Below, piece by piece: positions 39,221-48,909 of a stretch of 64,000 bases of DNA. Source of the stretch: an uncultured Clostridia bacterium (lineage in GTDB: Bacteria; Bacillota; Clostridia; TANB77; CAG-508); contig CAKOVS010000003.1 of the NCBI GenBank assembly GCA_934122085.1, positions 1-64,000 of the forward strand. The letters run 5' to 3'. The first letter of the stretch is position 1, and each line of letters starts with the position of its first letter. The position numbers and the translations under genes were made by a program. The notes under the pieces were generated by a model. That model was not told the DNA's origin and searched no databases. It worked only from the letters and a program-made list of their open reading frames with translations.

Positions 39221-40012
39221 TTATATCATTTCTTTTACTTTATCTTTATAATAATAAATAAACTCCATTGGTGTTGGTACTCCTGTTTCATAATTAACTC
39301 TTGCCGTATAATACTTAGTCAAATCTTCAATTGGAGTAACCCTCCATGCATGGAAAATTGCATTTTGTATTCCATTAGTAATTGTCGTTGCAGACCTTTT
39401 ATGCAAATTAGATAAATATTGAATCAAATTAGAACTAGCACCTTCATTTTCAATTAAATATAAAATTGCATCATGAATATATGCTTTTCCTTTTAGTTTT
39501 GATGTTATACCAACAAGCTCTAATTCTTTATTTATACAACTAGAAATTTTACTTTTTTCATCTTTCAATGTATCTTCCACAGATTTCTTTTCCTCTATAG
39601 TCAAATCTGCTTTTCTCATATTTATGAAATGATTTAATACTAAATTAGCTGAATATTTTGGATGATCTTTATATAATATAAAATCAACACCATTCCTATG
39701 TAAAATATCATATGTTCTTTTTGAATTTACATGTGTTGTTACTATAACTATTGGATCACAATTTAAATTCAAAGCTTTTAAATCTGTTATGAAACTCAAT
39801 GCATCTGCATTACCCGTTGAACTATTATTTAATTCTAAATCTAAAATAATTCCTTCTGGTTTTAAATTTCTAGCATATCTTAATCCATCAATGTCAGAAT
39901 CTGTTACTGCCACTATTTCTATATCTTTCCTCATTTTGGCACAACTTATAAAATTATTGCAATCATTAATATCATCTTCTATAATTAAAATTTTCATAGG
40001 TTTCACTTCCAT
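39221..40012 (-). CDS. Spo0A-like response regulator
   Basis: 263 residues; an ATG at 39997 (MKILIIEDD, GGAAG upstream) is an equally good start. The receiver domain has the acidic pocket IEDD 11-14, phosphoacceptor Asp58 (GIILDLEL), Thr92/93 and Lys115 (FILYKD). The C-terminal 110 residues match the Spo0A DNA-binding domain in order: LVGITSKLKGKAYIHDAILY, a helix-turn-helix around KRSATTITNGIQNAIFHAW, and GVPTPMEFIYYYKDKV. It is likely a DNA-binding regulator of sporulation-like or stationary-phase genes, but the weaker recognition helix and lone context suggest a paralogue rather than the master Spo0A. The adjacent kinase is a probable partner. Confidence 0.8.
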   Translation of the reverse strand: MEVKPMKILIIEDDINDCNNFISCAKMRKDIEIVAVTDSDIDGLRYARNLKPEGIILDLELNNSSTGNADALSFITDLKALNLNCDPIVIVTTHVNSKRTYDILHRNGVDFILYKDHPKYSANLVLNHFINMRKADLTIEEKKSVEDTLKDEKSKISSCINKELELVGITSKLKGKAYIHDAILYLIENEGASSNLIQYLSNLHKRSATTITNGIQNAIFHAWRVTPIEDLTKYYTARVNYETGVPTPMEFIYYYKDKVKEMI

Positions 40013-40071
40013 ATTTCTTCATTCCTTTCTGTTTATTTGACTTTTAGTTATAATATATCATATTTTCTAGG

Positions 40072-40098
40072 AAAATCGTATATTCGATGATACGATTT
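40072..40098. promoter_or_regulatory. Inverted repeat upstream of the Spo0A-like gene
   Basis: AAATCGTAT and ATACGATTT form a perfect 9-base inverted repeat with an 8-base spacer, itself centred on TCGA. It lies about 60-85 bases upstream of the regulator start, near the expected -35 to -60 region, in the divergent gap with the dNTPase gene. A likely operator, or possibly a plus-strand hairpin because TTTTTT follows. Confidence 0.5.
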
Positions 40099-40247
40099 TT
40101 TGGATAGGCTTTTTGTTAATATATTTATAAGTATTTAAATTTATTTTTATATAGATTTTTTTATTTTTTTATTATATAATCAGTTATATAGTTTATAGGA
40201 ATTTTTCCCTAATAAAAACTTAAATATATTACAAAAGGATTGATTTT

Positions 40248-41450
40248 ATGAAAAAATTTATAAATGAAAAAGCTGATATTAATAATCCGAAATGGAATAA
40301 TTTAATACATAGAGAAAAAGAAATTTATAAGAGAGAAAATGATTTAAGAAGTGATTTTGAACGAGATTACAATAGAATTTTACATTCCAATGCTTATAAA
40401 AGAATGAAGCACAAAACTCAAGTATTTTTTTCACCTACCAGTGATCATATTTGTACAAGAATGGAACATGTTAGCCATGTTGATTCTATTAGCTACACTA
40501 TTGCTAATACATTAGGTTTAAATACAGAGTTAACTAAAGCTATTGCTATTGGGCATGATTTAGGCCATGCACCCTTTGGTCACCAAGGAGAAAGAATTTT
40601 ATCTGAAATATCAAAAAAATATATTGGAGATTCTTTTTGGCATGAAAAAAATGGTGTTAACATTGTTGATAATATTGAATTATTAGAAGATTGTAATTCT
40701 AATTTTGAAAACATGAATTTAACCTATGCTGTTAGAGATGGTATTATTTCACACTGTGGTGAAATTGATGAAAATTGTATAAAACCTCGAAATGATTATA
40801 TTGATTTAAGCAATTATACTTATCCTAATCAATATAGCCCTTATACTTGGGAAGGTTGTGTAGTAAAAATTTCTGATAAAATTTCTTATATAATTCGTGA
40901 TATTGAAGATGCAATATATTTACATATTATTGATAATCATTTAGATGAACTTTACGATTTATTAAAATATGATAGAGCTCAAAAGATTAATAATTCTAAT
41001 ATTATTAATACTTTAATTTATGATATTTGTTCAAATTCTTCACCTGAAAATGGTCTTCGTTTTTCTGATGAAAATTTGAAATTATTAAATGATATTAAAA
41101 AGTTTAATTATGAACATATTTATTTTAACAAACATCTTCAATATCCTTTTGATTATTTTAGGCTTGTTATTAATCAGATTTTTAATGTTTTGGCTGAATG
41201 TTATGATAATGAAAATACTTTGGAGAAATTGAATTCTATTAAGGTTTTCTATCCTGTTCTTATTTCTAGTTTTGTTGATTGGATTAAGAAGTATTGGAAT
41301 TTGACTGATAGGTCTGATTCTAATTTGAAAAATAAAGTTGTTTTTGATATGTCTGTTTCTATGGATTTTTATAAGGCTATTATTTATTATATTTCTGGTA
41401 TGACTGATAATTTTGCTATTAGCTGTTATAATGAGATTATTGGGTTTTAG
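40248..41450 (+). CDS. HD-domain dNTP triphosphohydrolase (dGTPase-like)
   Basis: 400 residues, start preceded by AAAGGATTGATTTT. The HD-domain ligands are intact: RMEHVSHV (His74) and IGHDLGHAPFGHQGE (His103, Asp104), followed by a later Asp in VKISDKISYIIRDIEDA. Such enzymes hydrolyse dNTPs to nucleosides and triphosphate, controlling nucleotide pools; some protect against phage. The length fits the shorter deoxyguanosinetriphosphate triphosphohydrolase-like family rather than E. coli Dgt. It is a single-gene unit on the plus strand next to the CRISPR array, with its own terminator. Confidence 0.9.
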   Translation: MKKFINEKADINNPKWNNLIHREKEIYKRENDLRSDFERDYNRILHSNAYKRMKHKTQVFFSPTSDHICTRMEHVSHVDSISYTIANTLGLNTELTKAIAIGHDLGHAPFGHQGERILSEISKKYIGDSFWHEKNGVNIVDNIELLEDCNSNFENMNLTYAVRDGIISHCGEIDENCIKPRNDYIDLSNYTYPNQYSPYTWEGCVVKISDKISYIIRDIEDAIYLHIIDNHLDELYDLLKYDRAQKINNSNIINTLIYDICSNSSPENGLRFSDENLKLLNDIKKFNYEHIYFNKHLQYPFDYFRLVINQIFNVLAECYDNENTLEKLNSIKVFYPVLISSFVDWIKKYWNLTDRSDSNLKNKVVFDMSVSMDFYKAIIYYISGMTDNFAISCYNEIIGF

Positions 41451-41463
41451 TTTTTTACTAATT

Positions 41464-41511
41464 ATAAGAAGTAATTGTGTTTTCTCATATTACTTCTTAT
41501 TTTAATTTTTA
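41464..41511 (+). terminator. Terminator of the dNTPase gene
   Basis: ATAAGAAGTAAT and ATTACTTCTTAT form a perfect 12-pair stem with a 13-base loop, followed by a T-rich stretch. Confidence 0.88.
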
Positions 41512-41595
41512 TAACCTTTTATATTAATACTTTTTCTTTTTGTAAACCAGCATTTGATACAAATGATTATTACAATTCATAATACCCGTAATGAT

Positions 41596-43142
41596 ATTCA
41601 CATTCTAATATATTTAAATTAATATCTTCTCTTGCTTTCTCTATTATCTTCTTGAAATTATATTTACATTCTAATATATTTAAATTAATATTTGTTTAAT
41701 ATAACATCAAAGAATGAAGCCACTCCCATTTACATTCTAATATATTTAAATTAATATCTGCCATCTCCAGAAGCAAAACAGCTTCTTTCAAAATTTACAT
41801 TCTAATATATTTAAATTAATATAAAAATATTTAAATGAATGGTGTATACTTTTAAATGATTTACATTCTAATATATTTAAATTAATATGGGATTTCATTA
41901 CCCACTACCTGCTCTTTTTCTCATTTATTTACATTCTAATATATTTAAATTAATATTGCAAAAGTATCACCTTCAAGCATTTCTTGTTGAACATTTACAT
42001 TCTAATATATTTAAATTAATATGTTTCTGTGTCTTTTAAATATTTTACATTTACGATATTTACATTCTAATATATTTAAATTAATATGCAAACAAGTATT
42101 GTCCACATCGAACTTTAGACCTATTTACATTCTAATATATTTAAATTAATATATGTTAAAATCAATAGTAACTGCCGAGATATTAGGATTTACATTCTAA
42201 TATATTTAAATTAATATTTAATGCATTGAAAGATTTGAAAAAACTTTATATATTTACATTCTAATATATTTAAATTAATATAAAAGCATTATCGTGCTTG
42301 GAGAAGCCAGCCTTAAAAATTTACATTCTAATATATTTAAATTAATATCATGGAAAAACACTTGCAGGAATATTGGCAATAATAGGATTTACATTCTAAT
42401 ATATTTAAATTAATATCCCATAAAAAATCCCATCATTTTTATTTAAAAATTCCATTTACATTCTAATATATTTAAATTAATATCTTCTGCTTTTTTTATC
42501 ATATTTTTAAATTCTTTATTTACATTCTAATATATTTAAATTAATATGACGATACAATGAAATGCAGTATTTGCAGTAATTATATTTACATTCTAATATA
42601 TTTAAATTAATATCTAATATTAACATCTTCCAAAAAATTATTTATTTCATTTACATTCTAATATATTTAAATTAATATTGTTCTACCATTTAATAATTTA
42701 ATTAATCCAACAACATTTACATTCTAATATATTTAAATTAATATAACTCCAAGCTCATGTGCTACACCTTTGGAATCTTTATTTACATTCTAATATATTT
42801 AAATTAATATGATCTGCAAGCATTATTTATAATTTCCATAAAACTTGAATTTACATTCTAATATATTTAAATTAATATAGAAATGGAAAATTATTTAAAC
42901 AAAACCATTTAAAATTTACATTCTAATATATTTAAATTAATATCTTTACATACCAAGCCATACCAAGACACGCAACAACATTTACATTCTAATATATTTA
43001 AATTAATATTGCACATCTAAACCAGCACTAGCTGATACTTCGCTATTTACATTCTAATATATTTAAATTAATATTCAAATATTATTTCTGCATTGTATAC
43101 TCCACCTAAAATATTTACATTCTAATATATTTAAATTAATAT
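41596..43142 (-). CRISPR. CRISPR array: 24 repeats of 30 bases, 23 spacers
   Basis: Repeats begin at 41596, 41662, 41728, 41793, 41859, 41927, 41993, 42058, 42123, 42188, 42252, 42319, 42387, 42454, 42518, 42584, 42649, 42714, 42781, 42849, 42914, 42980, 43045 and 43113. Spacers are 34-38 bases. All repeats I read are identical except the first (41596), where the fourth base is C, marking the old, leader-distal end. Read on the minus strand the repeat ends in GAATGTAAAT; an ATGTAAAT ending is also typical of C. difficile I-B repeats and would give the 8-base crRNA handle. The array is therefore transcribed leftwards from the leader beside cas2. The repeats are extremely AT-rich, with little hairpin potential. 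Confidence 0.98.
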
Positions 43143-43327
43143 AGGACTTTATTAAAGCCTTAAACCAAGCATGTTTCATCTTAAAATTCTGTCCATCTCA
43201 TATTATAATAACACAAAACATTTAAAAAATCTATATTTCTCGTTCATGTCCTTTATTCTTCTAATTTTCATAATCTGTCCATAACCATATAATTTAGCAA
43301 TATTATAGATCGACAGATTTTTCAAAT
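43143..43327 (-). promoter_or_regulatory. CRISPR leader
   Basis: 185 AT-rich bases between the cas2 stop and the newest repeat. On the minus strand ATGGACAGA occurs twice (plus-strand positions 43188-43196 and 43274-43282), a candidate adaptation or regulatory motif. An AT-rich stretch with TATTATAAT near 43200 could serve as the array promoter's -10 region. Confidence 0.65.
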
Positions 43328-43612
43328 TTACAAAAAATTATCTGTTTTATCATCTTCAATCATACCAAGAAACTCTTTTTCCATCCAATGTTGATTTCTA
43401 CTTTTAAACAAAATCACACTATCCTTACTTTCTCTAATATACCTATCCAATTCAGTTTTCAGCTTAATAGCCTGTGAATTTAATAACTCTCCTTCAAAAA
43501 CAGAATTCTGAATATGTACCAAATACTTTTTACATGTCTTAAAAACATTTCTCAATACCTTTTGTCCTTCTTTATCTTCTAAATTTATATCATAAACTAA
43601 AATAACATACAT
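43328..43612 (-). CDS. cas2: CRISPR-associated endonuclease Cas2
   Basis: ATG at 43612 (94 residues, MYVILVYDINLEDKEGQKVL), one base after the cas1 stop and served by GGTGG within the end of cas1. The beta1 strand with Asp in VYDI and the VHIQNSVFEGELL segment are typical. Cas2 bridges two Cas1 dimers in the spacer-integration complex. Last gene of the cas operon, next to the leader. Confidence 0.96.
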   Translation of the reverse strand: MYVILVYDINLEDKEGQKVLRNVFKTCKKYLVHIQNSVFEGELLNSQAIKLKTELDRYIRESKDSVILFKSRNQHWMEKEFLGMIEDDKTDNFL

Positions 43613-43613
43613 A

Positions 43614-44606
43614 TTACCACCACATTTTAAAACCTTCATATTCTTCATCTTCAAGCAAATGTTTAATTAATTTATATACCTCTAATCTCATCAAATATTC
43701 ATAACTCACTTCTCTGTCCAATTTTTTATGCTTAATTTTAGTTTGTAATCTCAAATCAATTTCTCTTGTTATATTTTTTCGTGCTTCATCTTTTATATAA
43801 ATAAAATTAAGACCTTCCTCAAAATCTTTTTCAGTTATCTGCCTTTTATTTAACATAGAAAAAATTAATCTGTCTGCTATAATTGGTTTGAAAATTTCAG
43901 CAATATCTAAACACAATGAGAATCTCCTTTCAGATGGCTCATGTAAATAGCTTATAGTAGGATTTAGCTGTGTCTTATAGATTTCACTTAAAACTCTTGT
44001 ATATATAATTGTATTAACATACGAAATCAACGAATTTATTGCATTATCTGGAGGATTTTTTACTCTTTTTTCAAAAGCTATATCCTGATTAATTATAATA
44101 TTCCATGAATCATAATAAACCTTTCTAATATTTCCTTCTATTCCCATTAATTCCGGCACATCTTTACACAATTTTATTTGCTTTCTTAAAAAATCTATCT
44201 CTTTCATATAATCTTTTAAGTCTTTTCCTCTATTATTATAATAAGTTAAATTTCTATAAATATTATATGATGCCGCTTCTATAAAGGCTTTTGCAATATC
44301 TAATCTTTTTTCTTTATCATTATAATGTTCAACTTGTTTTATTAATAGTTTTCCAGATACAAGAGATTCTTTCGGATAATATGTTCCTGTATAAAATCCA
44401 TAATAATTAAAAAAATGCACATTTATACCAAACTGAGATAAAAAGTTTAATAGACTCGTATTAAAATCAAGTTCTGTCATAACATATATATCATCCACTC
44501 GTTCTATAGGTATACTCTTCTTAGTATTATCTTTATATACTATTTCTAATGTATTATCTTTTCTTTGAAGCCTCCCACTTTTGTATAAATAATATGATTG
44601 TTTCAT
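43614..44606 (-). CDS. cas1: CRISPR integrase Cas1 (type I-B)
   Basis: ATG at 44606 (330 residues) behind AGAAAGGAATTGTTAAAA; a GTG eight codons upstream is inferior. The start MKQSYYLYKSGRLQRKDNTL is a I-B hallmark. The metal ligands of the C-terminal domain appear as Glu in MGIEGNIRKVYY, His in SYLHEPSERRFSLCLDIAE and Asp/Glu in the same block. It integrates new spacers with Cas2, with Cas4 next door trimming prespacers. Confidence 0.96.
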   Translation of the reverse strand: MKQSYYLYKSGRLQRKDNTLEIVYKDNTKKSIPIERVDDIYVMTELDFNTSLLNFLSQFGINVHFFNYYGFYTGTYYPKESLVSGKLLIKQVEHYNDKEKRLDIAKAFIEAASYNIYRNLTYYNNRGKDLKDYMKEIDFLRKQIKLCKDVPELMGIEGNIRKVYYDSWNIIINQDIAFEKRVKNPPDNAINSLISYVNTIIYTRVLSEIYKTQLNPTISYLHEPSERRFSLCLDIAEIFKPIIADRLIFSMLNKRQITEKDFEEGLNFIYIKDEARKNITREIDLRLQTKIKHKKLDREVSYEYLMRLEVYKLIKHLLEDEEYEGFKMWW

Positions 44607-44633
44607 TTTTAACAATTCCTTTCTATACACTTT

Positions 44634-45122
44634 TTATACATAGCATAAATCAAAGTAAGAACATTTCTTACAAATCTTTGAATCTATAGCTTTAAGAGGC
44701 TTGTCCTGTTCTACAATATTTTCTATGCCTATAACAACATTTTTTAATACTTCTCTATCTTCATCTTCTAAAATAATTTTTTTCGTTTCTCTTAATAGTG
44801 GAAAATCAATTTCCGCTTTGATATTTTTTATTCCTTTTTGTTCTAAATAATACATATAATATTTTAATTGCCATATTCCAGCTTCTTCAATTGATTTTGT
44901 TTTCTTGACTTCATGTAATACTGCACCATTATTTATAAAATCTATATTTATAGTATTGTCTATTAAAATGCCTTTCTTTTCTCTGCTATATGTTGTTTCA
45001 TCTATTATCTTTCCAATTTGTACCAATTCACTATTTTGTTCCATATTTATTTGATTTGCAAAATACCATAATCTTCGCTCACATATAAAATAATAATAAA
45101 CCATTATTCCTGTAATATTCAT
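44634..45122 (-). CDS. cas4: Cas4 exonuclease
   Basis: 162 residues; AGGAGGATTGT precedes the ATG. RecB-type nuclease motifs include the Asp in IDFPLL and ExK in HEVKKTK, with Gln/Tyr in WQLKYYMYYLE. Four cysteines for a 4Fe-4S cluster are visible: Cys14 in FICERRLWY and the C-terminal CKKCSYFDLC. Cas4 trims prespacers and selects those with a proper PAM. Its cluster links CRISPR adaptation to the Fe-S supply, made by the suf operon in this window. Confidence 0.95.
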   Translation of the reverse strand: MNITGIMVYYYFICERRLWYFANQINMEQNSELVQIGKIIDETTYSREKKGILIDNTINIDFINNGAVLHEVKKTKSIEEAGIWQLKYYMYYLEQKGIKNIKAEIDFPLLRETKKIILEDEDREVLKNVVIGIENIVEQDKPLKAIDSKICKKCSYFDLCYV

Positions 45123-45134
45123 ACAATCCTCCTA

Positions 45135-47327
45135 TTACAATTCTCGCGAATCTATTGAATAACCTTCATCAGCTTCTAAAAGAAGTCCAATTTCTTTATC
45201 ATATTTTGTATCAATAATATATTTTCCTCTTATATAAGGACATTCTGTTATAAAATTGCCCAATTTCCACTTATTTTTACTATTGATTGATATAAATAAT
45301 TTATCAATCTTTCTCTTCAATTCATATTTTTTCTTCTTTTCTTTTTCATTTTCATATTCAGCAAATAAATCCAGATTTTCATCATAAATAATCTTTGGTA
45401 TTACATCTATATTATCAATATTTCTTAAAATATGTTGAGCATCTTTTTTACTAGTATCATAATCAATAATGTTATCTAATATTTTAAATGCCTCTTTAAA
45501 TTTTTTATAAAATTCTGTTCCTTGTAACATTTCTTTTGAATATAATTTATCAACTAAATCAATTTTTACCTTTTCCTGTAATATTGCTCCATTATATGGT
45601 CTTAATAGTTCTATACTTTTTTCATATATTTCTTCATCATATATATACCCAACTCCACTTGTGTCTTTGATATATATTTTTACATTCGGAATGTTTTCAC
45701 AATATTCTCTACTTCTATAACATCTTCCTAATCTTTGGAATAAACTATCTAATGAAGACATTTCTGTATATAACATATCAAAATCAATATCTAATGATGC
45801 TTCAACAATTTGTGTTGTTATCCATATTCCAGCTTCATCTCTATTTTTAGAAAATTCTTTTATATTTCTTTCTTTTTCACTTCTATCTGATTGTATAAAC
45901 CTTGAATGCAATAAATTAACATTTTGAACATCTTCATCTTTTAATTTTTGATATATTTCAATTGCTTTATTTATTGTATTTACAATTATTAATACCTTTT
46001 TATTCTTAGAGTTCTCTTTTATTTCTTCTAAATCTTCTTCTATTCCTGAATCCACTAATTGAATTTTATGTCTTATTGTATCTTTTATAAATTCATCATA
46101 TTCAAACTTTATTCCCATTTCTTCTAGCTTTTCTTTATATATTCTAGGAAGTGTTGCTGTCATTACCATAAATTTTCCATTTAAATTATTTATCATTTGT
46201 AAGCCTTTTAAAATAACTGCTACTATTTCAGGTGAATATGCTTGAATTTCATCAATTACTACTTTTGAATAACTTAATGTTGCATATATTTTTTCATATC
46301 CTCTATATTTAAATACAAATGGAAAAATTTGATCTATTGTACATGTTGTAATTTTTTCATACAAATTTCGTGCTTGTTCTATTTTTTCAAATTCATTTTC
46401 TTCATTTTTATCATCTAAATAATCTATTGCTGTTGAGTGTAATAATCCAACATGCTCATATCCTATTGTTTCTTTTATCCTGTCATATATTGCATTTATA
46501 CTTATTCTTAATGGTAATGTAAAAAAGGTTTTATCATGATTACTCCAAAGTAATGCTCCTTCTGTTTTTCCCATACCAGTTGAACCAATTACTATAACAT
46601 TTTTATTTTGATTTGCTTTTGCAAATTGTTGTAAATCATTTGGTTCAAAATCTTGTTTCTTCATAAATTCTTCTACGAATTTTGAAATTTCATTTTTTGT
46701 CTCATCTTCAACTGGTATCCAAGCAGAACTACAGTGATCCAATCTATGTAACAATCCTTTCATTATACAATAATCTTTATATATGTCATCAAATTCAGTT
46801 ATTCTAGCTTGTCCTTCTACCATTCCTAAATATGTTGTTTTTAATTCTGGTACTTTGATTTGTAATTCATTCTCTATTTTTTCAATATTAGGTTCAATAT
46901 CTTCATTTATTATTTCACTTAATAATTGTTCATCTATATGTATTATATTTTCTCTTTCATGATGATAGTAAATTGCTTGATATACCAATTTTCTTTCTGT
47001 TTTTGTTAATTCATATTCTTTATAGGGTACAAACATTGGAGATATTTGTTCATGCTTTATTTGCTCATTATTAAATTTTGTAACCAATAGTGGTTCTCCT
47101 ATTGCTTTTCTTATTACATTTTGAAAACCTGAATAAACTTTTCCTGCATCATGATATTTACATATTATTTCCATTAGTTGCCAAAATCTATCTTCTGGCA
47201 TATCTATTACTTGTACTATTTTCGCACCATAAGTTCTTTTTAAAATTTCAAGATTCTCTAATAATTTATCAGTATGTTCTTTTATTGTTTCTATTGGATT
47301 TGATTTTGCATAATATTTATAATTCAT
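45135..47327 (-). CDS. cas3: Cas3 nuclease-helicase
   Basis: ATG at 47327 (730 residues, GAAAGGATTCAAA upstream), overlapping the cas5 3' end by 11 bases. The N-terminal HD nuclease has His18 (KEHTD) and His59-Asp60 (CKYHDAGK). The SF2 helicase has Walker A GSTGMGKTEGA near 250, a DEIQ box, TATLPRIY, and motif VI-like SLFQRLGRCYR. It is recruited by Cascade to unwind and degrade target DNA. Full length; all motifs intact, so interference is probably functional. Confidence 0.95.
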   Translation of the reverse strand: MNYKYYAKSNPIETIKEHTDKLLENLEILKRTYGAKIVQVIDMPEDRFWQLMEIICKYHDAGKVYSGFQNVIRKAIGEPLLVTKFNNEQIKHEQISPMFVPYKEYELTKTERKLVYQAIYYHHERENIIHIDEQLLSEIINEDIEPNIEKIENELQIKVPELKTTYLGMVEGQARITEFDDIYKDYCIMKGLLHRLDHCSSAWIPVEDETKNEISKFVEEFMKKQDFEPNDLQQFAKANQNKNVIVIGSTGMGKTEGALLWSNHDKTFFTLPLRISINAIYDRIKETIGYEHVGLLHSTAIDYLDDKNEENEFEKIEQARNLYEKITTCTIDQIFPFVFKYRGYEKIYATLSYSKVVIDEIQAYSPEIVAVILKGLQMINNLNGKFMVMTATLPRIYKEKLEEMGIKFEYDEFIKDTIRHKIQLVDSGIEEDLEEIKENSKNKKVLIIVNTINKAIEIYQKLKDEDVQNVNLLHSRFIQSDRSEKERNIKEFSKNRDEAGIWITTQIVEASLDIDFDMLYTEMSSLDSLFQRLGRCYRSREYCENIPNVKIYIKDTSGVGYIYDEEIYEKSIELLRPYNGAILQEKVKIDLVDKLYSKEMLQGTEFYKKFKEAFKILDNIIDYDTSKKDAQHILRNIDNIDVIPKIIYDENLDLFAEYENEKEKKKKYELKRKIDKLFISINSKNKWKLGNFITECPYIRGKYIIDTKYDKEIGLLLEADEGYSIDSREL

Positions 47328-47982
47328 TTTGAATCCTTTCACTATAAAAATAAATATTGTCTCCATCTTCATCTTGTAATATTTCTTCTATATGTTGATT
47401 TGTATACTTTTCAACATATTTGACATTAACTTTATTCCATTTTCTAATATTATCTTGTATTTTATATGTTGTATTTAATCTATAATTAATTCCATTAACT
47501 TCATTATCTATCCATTCTGGTACATAAGCATTTTCTTTTATTTCTGGTTCTTCGACCTCATTAACATCTCCTAGAATTTTTATCGAATCAATCCTTACGA
47601 TATCTTCATTTCTCCCTAATGTAAATGTTTCTGTTCCATTAATTATATTTTGATAAATTTTATCAATTATTTCATCTTCTGCTTGTACATGAATAATTAA
47701 ATTAACATCTAACAACTGATGAACATTTCTAGGCATTGATGTTACTTTATCTTTTCCTTTATACATTCTTAAATTTTGATAATTACTAAATATCCCTTCA
47801 TAACTTCCTTGTACAGATATACTCATTGGAAAATATTCTCCTGGCTGGGCCTGAAGAATTTTATGAAACATTCCTATTATTGTTGAATATGGTGGCAATG
47901 GATATGTTTCAGCAACTTTAGTTGCGAATGGCTTTTTATAGCATGCTGTTTCTTGGTATAGTTTTAGTTTTAAAATTTTCAT
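47317..47982 (-). CDS. cas5: Cascade subunit Cas5 (I-B type)
   Basis: 221 residues with the Cas5 signature LYQETACYKKPFATKVAETY followed by PPYSTIIGMFH, a RAMP-type RNA-binding fold. Cas5 holds the crRNA 5' handle in Cascade. It lies 18 bases after cas7 and overlaps the start of cas3. GAAAGGATTGGTATAA precedes the ATG. Confidence 0.93.
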   Translation of the reverse strand: MKILKLKLYQETACYKKPFATKVAETYPLPPYSTIIGMFHKILQAQPGEYFPMSISVQGSYEGIFSNYQNLRMYKGKDKVTSMPRNVHQLLDVNLIIHVQAEDEIIDKIYQNIINGTETFTLGRNEDIVRIDSIKILGDVNEVEEPEIKENAYVPEWIDNEVNGINYRLNTTYKIQDNIRKWNKVNVKYVEKYTNQHIEEILQDEDGDNIYFYSERIQNEL

Positions 47983-48000
47983 TTATACCAATCCTTTCTT

Positions 48001-48909
48001 TTATGCTTTGTAATATTCAGTTACTTTTTCTTTTAAGTCTTTGAAAAATTCTTCTATATTTTTTGTTTTTCCTTCAAAAATTTCTTCTATTTCTTTTTCA
48101 TTCTTGAATATGTTTTTTAACATACCTACTTTTGTGTCATCTAAAATTGATTTATCTCCAATTGTTAAGGTTGTTGTATCTTTTAACATTTCTTTATCAA
48201 TACTGAATTCACCATTTTTTCCATTTAATTTTATTCTTCCTAAAAAGAATGGTGAATTTATGTCATACATTCCTCCAATTACAAATACTGGGCTTAAGTT
48301 TTCTTCTCTTCCTCTTATTTCTCTATTTAATATTTTTACTATATCTAATAATTGATTTACTCTTTCTGTTTTTTCTTCATTTGATAATTCTATTTCTTCA
48401 TCTTTTCCTATTTTTTCTAAGTCTATTGTTATTGTATATGTATAATAACTTAAGTGTTGTTCAACATTTGCAAGGTTTGGAAATTCATTAATTCTATCTG
48501 CCAATCCCTTGTTATTTAAAAAATCCATATCACTTTTATAATCTTCTAATGATATTGCATTACTTAATCTAACTGCTGCACTTCTGATATTTGAACCATC
48601 ATTTTTTGCTGTTTTCATATACCCGAAAAGATCCATCTCTTGAGAATCTTGAATTGTAAACTTATCATCAAATTGAATTGTTCCTTTATCTTTATTTACA
48701 ACTTGTAAATTCCAATTAAATAATTTATTTCCAAGTCTTACTATGTCATATCTTAATGCTTGTCTAGAAGCATATGTATAAACACTTCCATCTCCTCTTG
48801 TTAATTTTTTTAATTCAGATATATTTCCTATTCCTTCCCCATAATTTAAACTTTGACCTTTAAATACTAGAGTAATTGATAATCCTTTTTTATTTTTTAT
48901 ATTATCCAT
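48001..48909 (-). CDS. cas7: Cascade backbone Cas7 (Cst2/DevR type)
   Basis: 302 residues. The N-terminus GLSITLVFKGQSLNYGEGIG, the KKLTRGDGSVYTYASRQALR segment and the glycine-containing VIGGMYDINSPFFLGRI block mark the Cst2/DevR branch of Cas7. Copies line the crRNA spacer. The start overlaps the 3' end of the cas8 gene by 8 bases, indicating coupling. Confidence 0.94.
   Translation of the reverse strand: MDNIKNKKGLSITLVFKGQSLNYGEGIGNISELKKLTRGDGSVYTYASRQALRYDIVRLGNKLFNWNLQVVNKDKGTIQFDDKFTIQDSQEMDLFGYMKTAKNDGSNIRSAAVRLSNAISLEDYKSDMDFLNNKGLADRINEFPNLANVEQHLSYYTYTITIDLEKIGKDEEIELSNEEKTERVNQLLDIVKILNREIRGREENLSPVFVIGGMYDINSPFFLGRIKLNGKNGEFSIDKEMLKDTTTLTIGDKSILDDTKVGMLKNIFKNEKEIEEIFEGKTKNIEEFFKDLKEKVTEYYKA

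Noticed and set aside
43120..43190. Minus-strand open reading starting MKHAWFKAL at the leader-array junction
   Set aside because: It runs straight into CRISPR repeats and has no ribosome site; coincidence.
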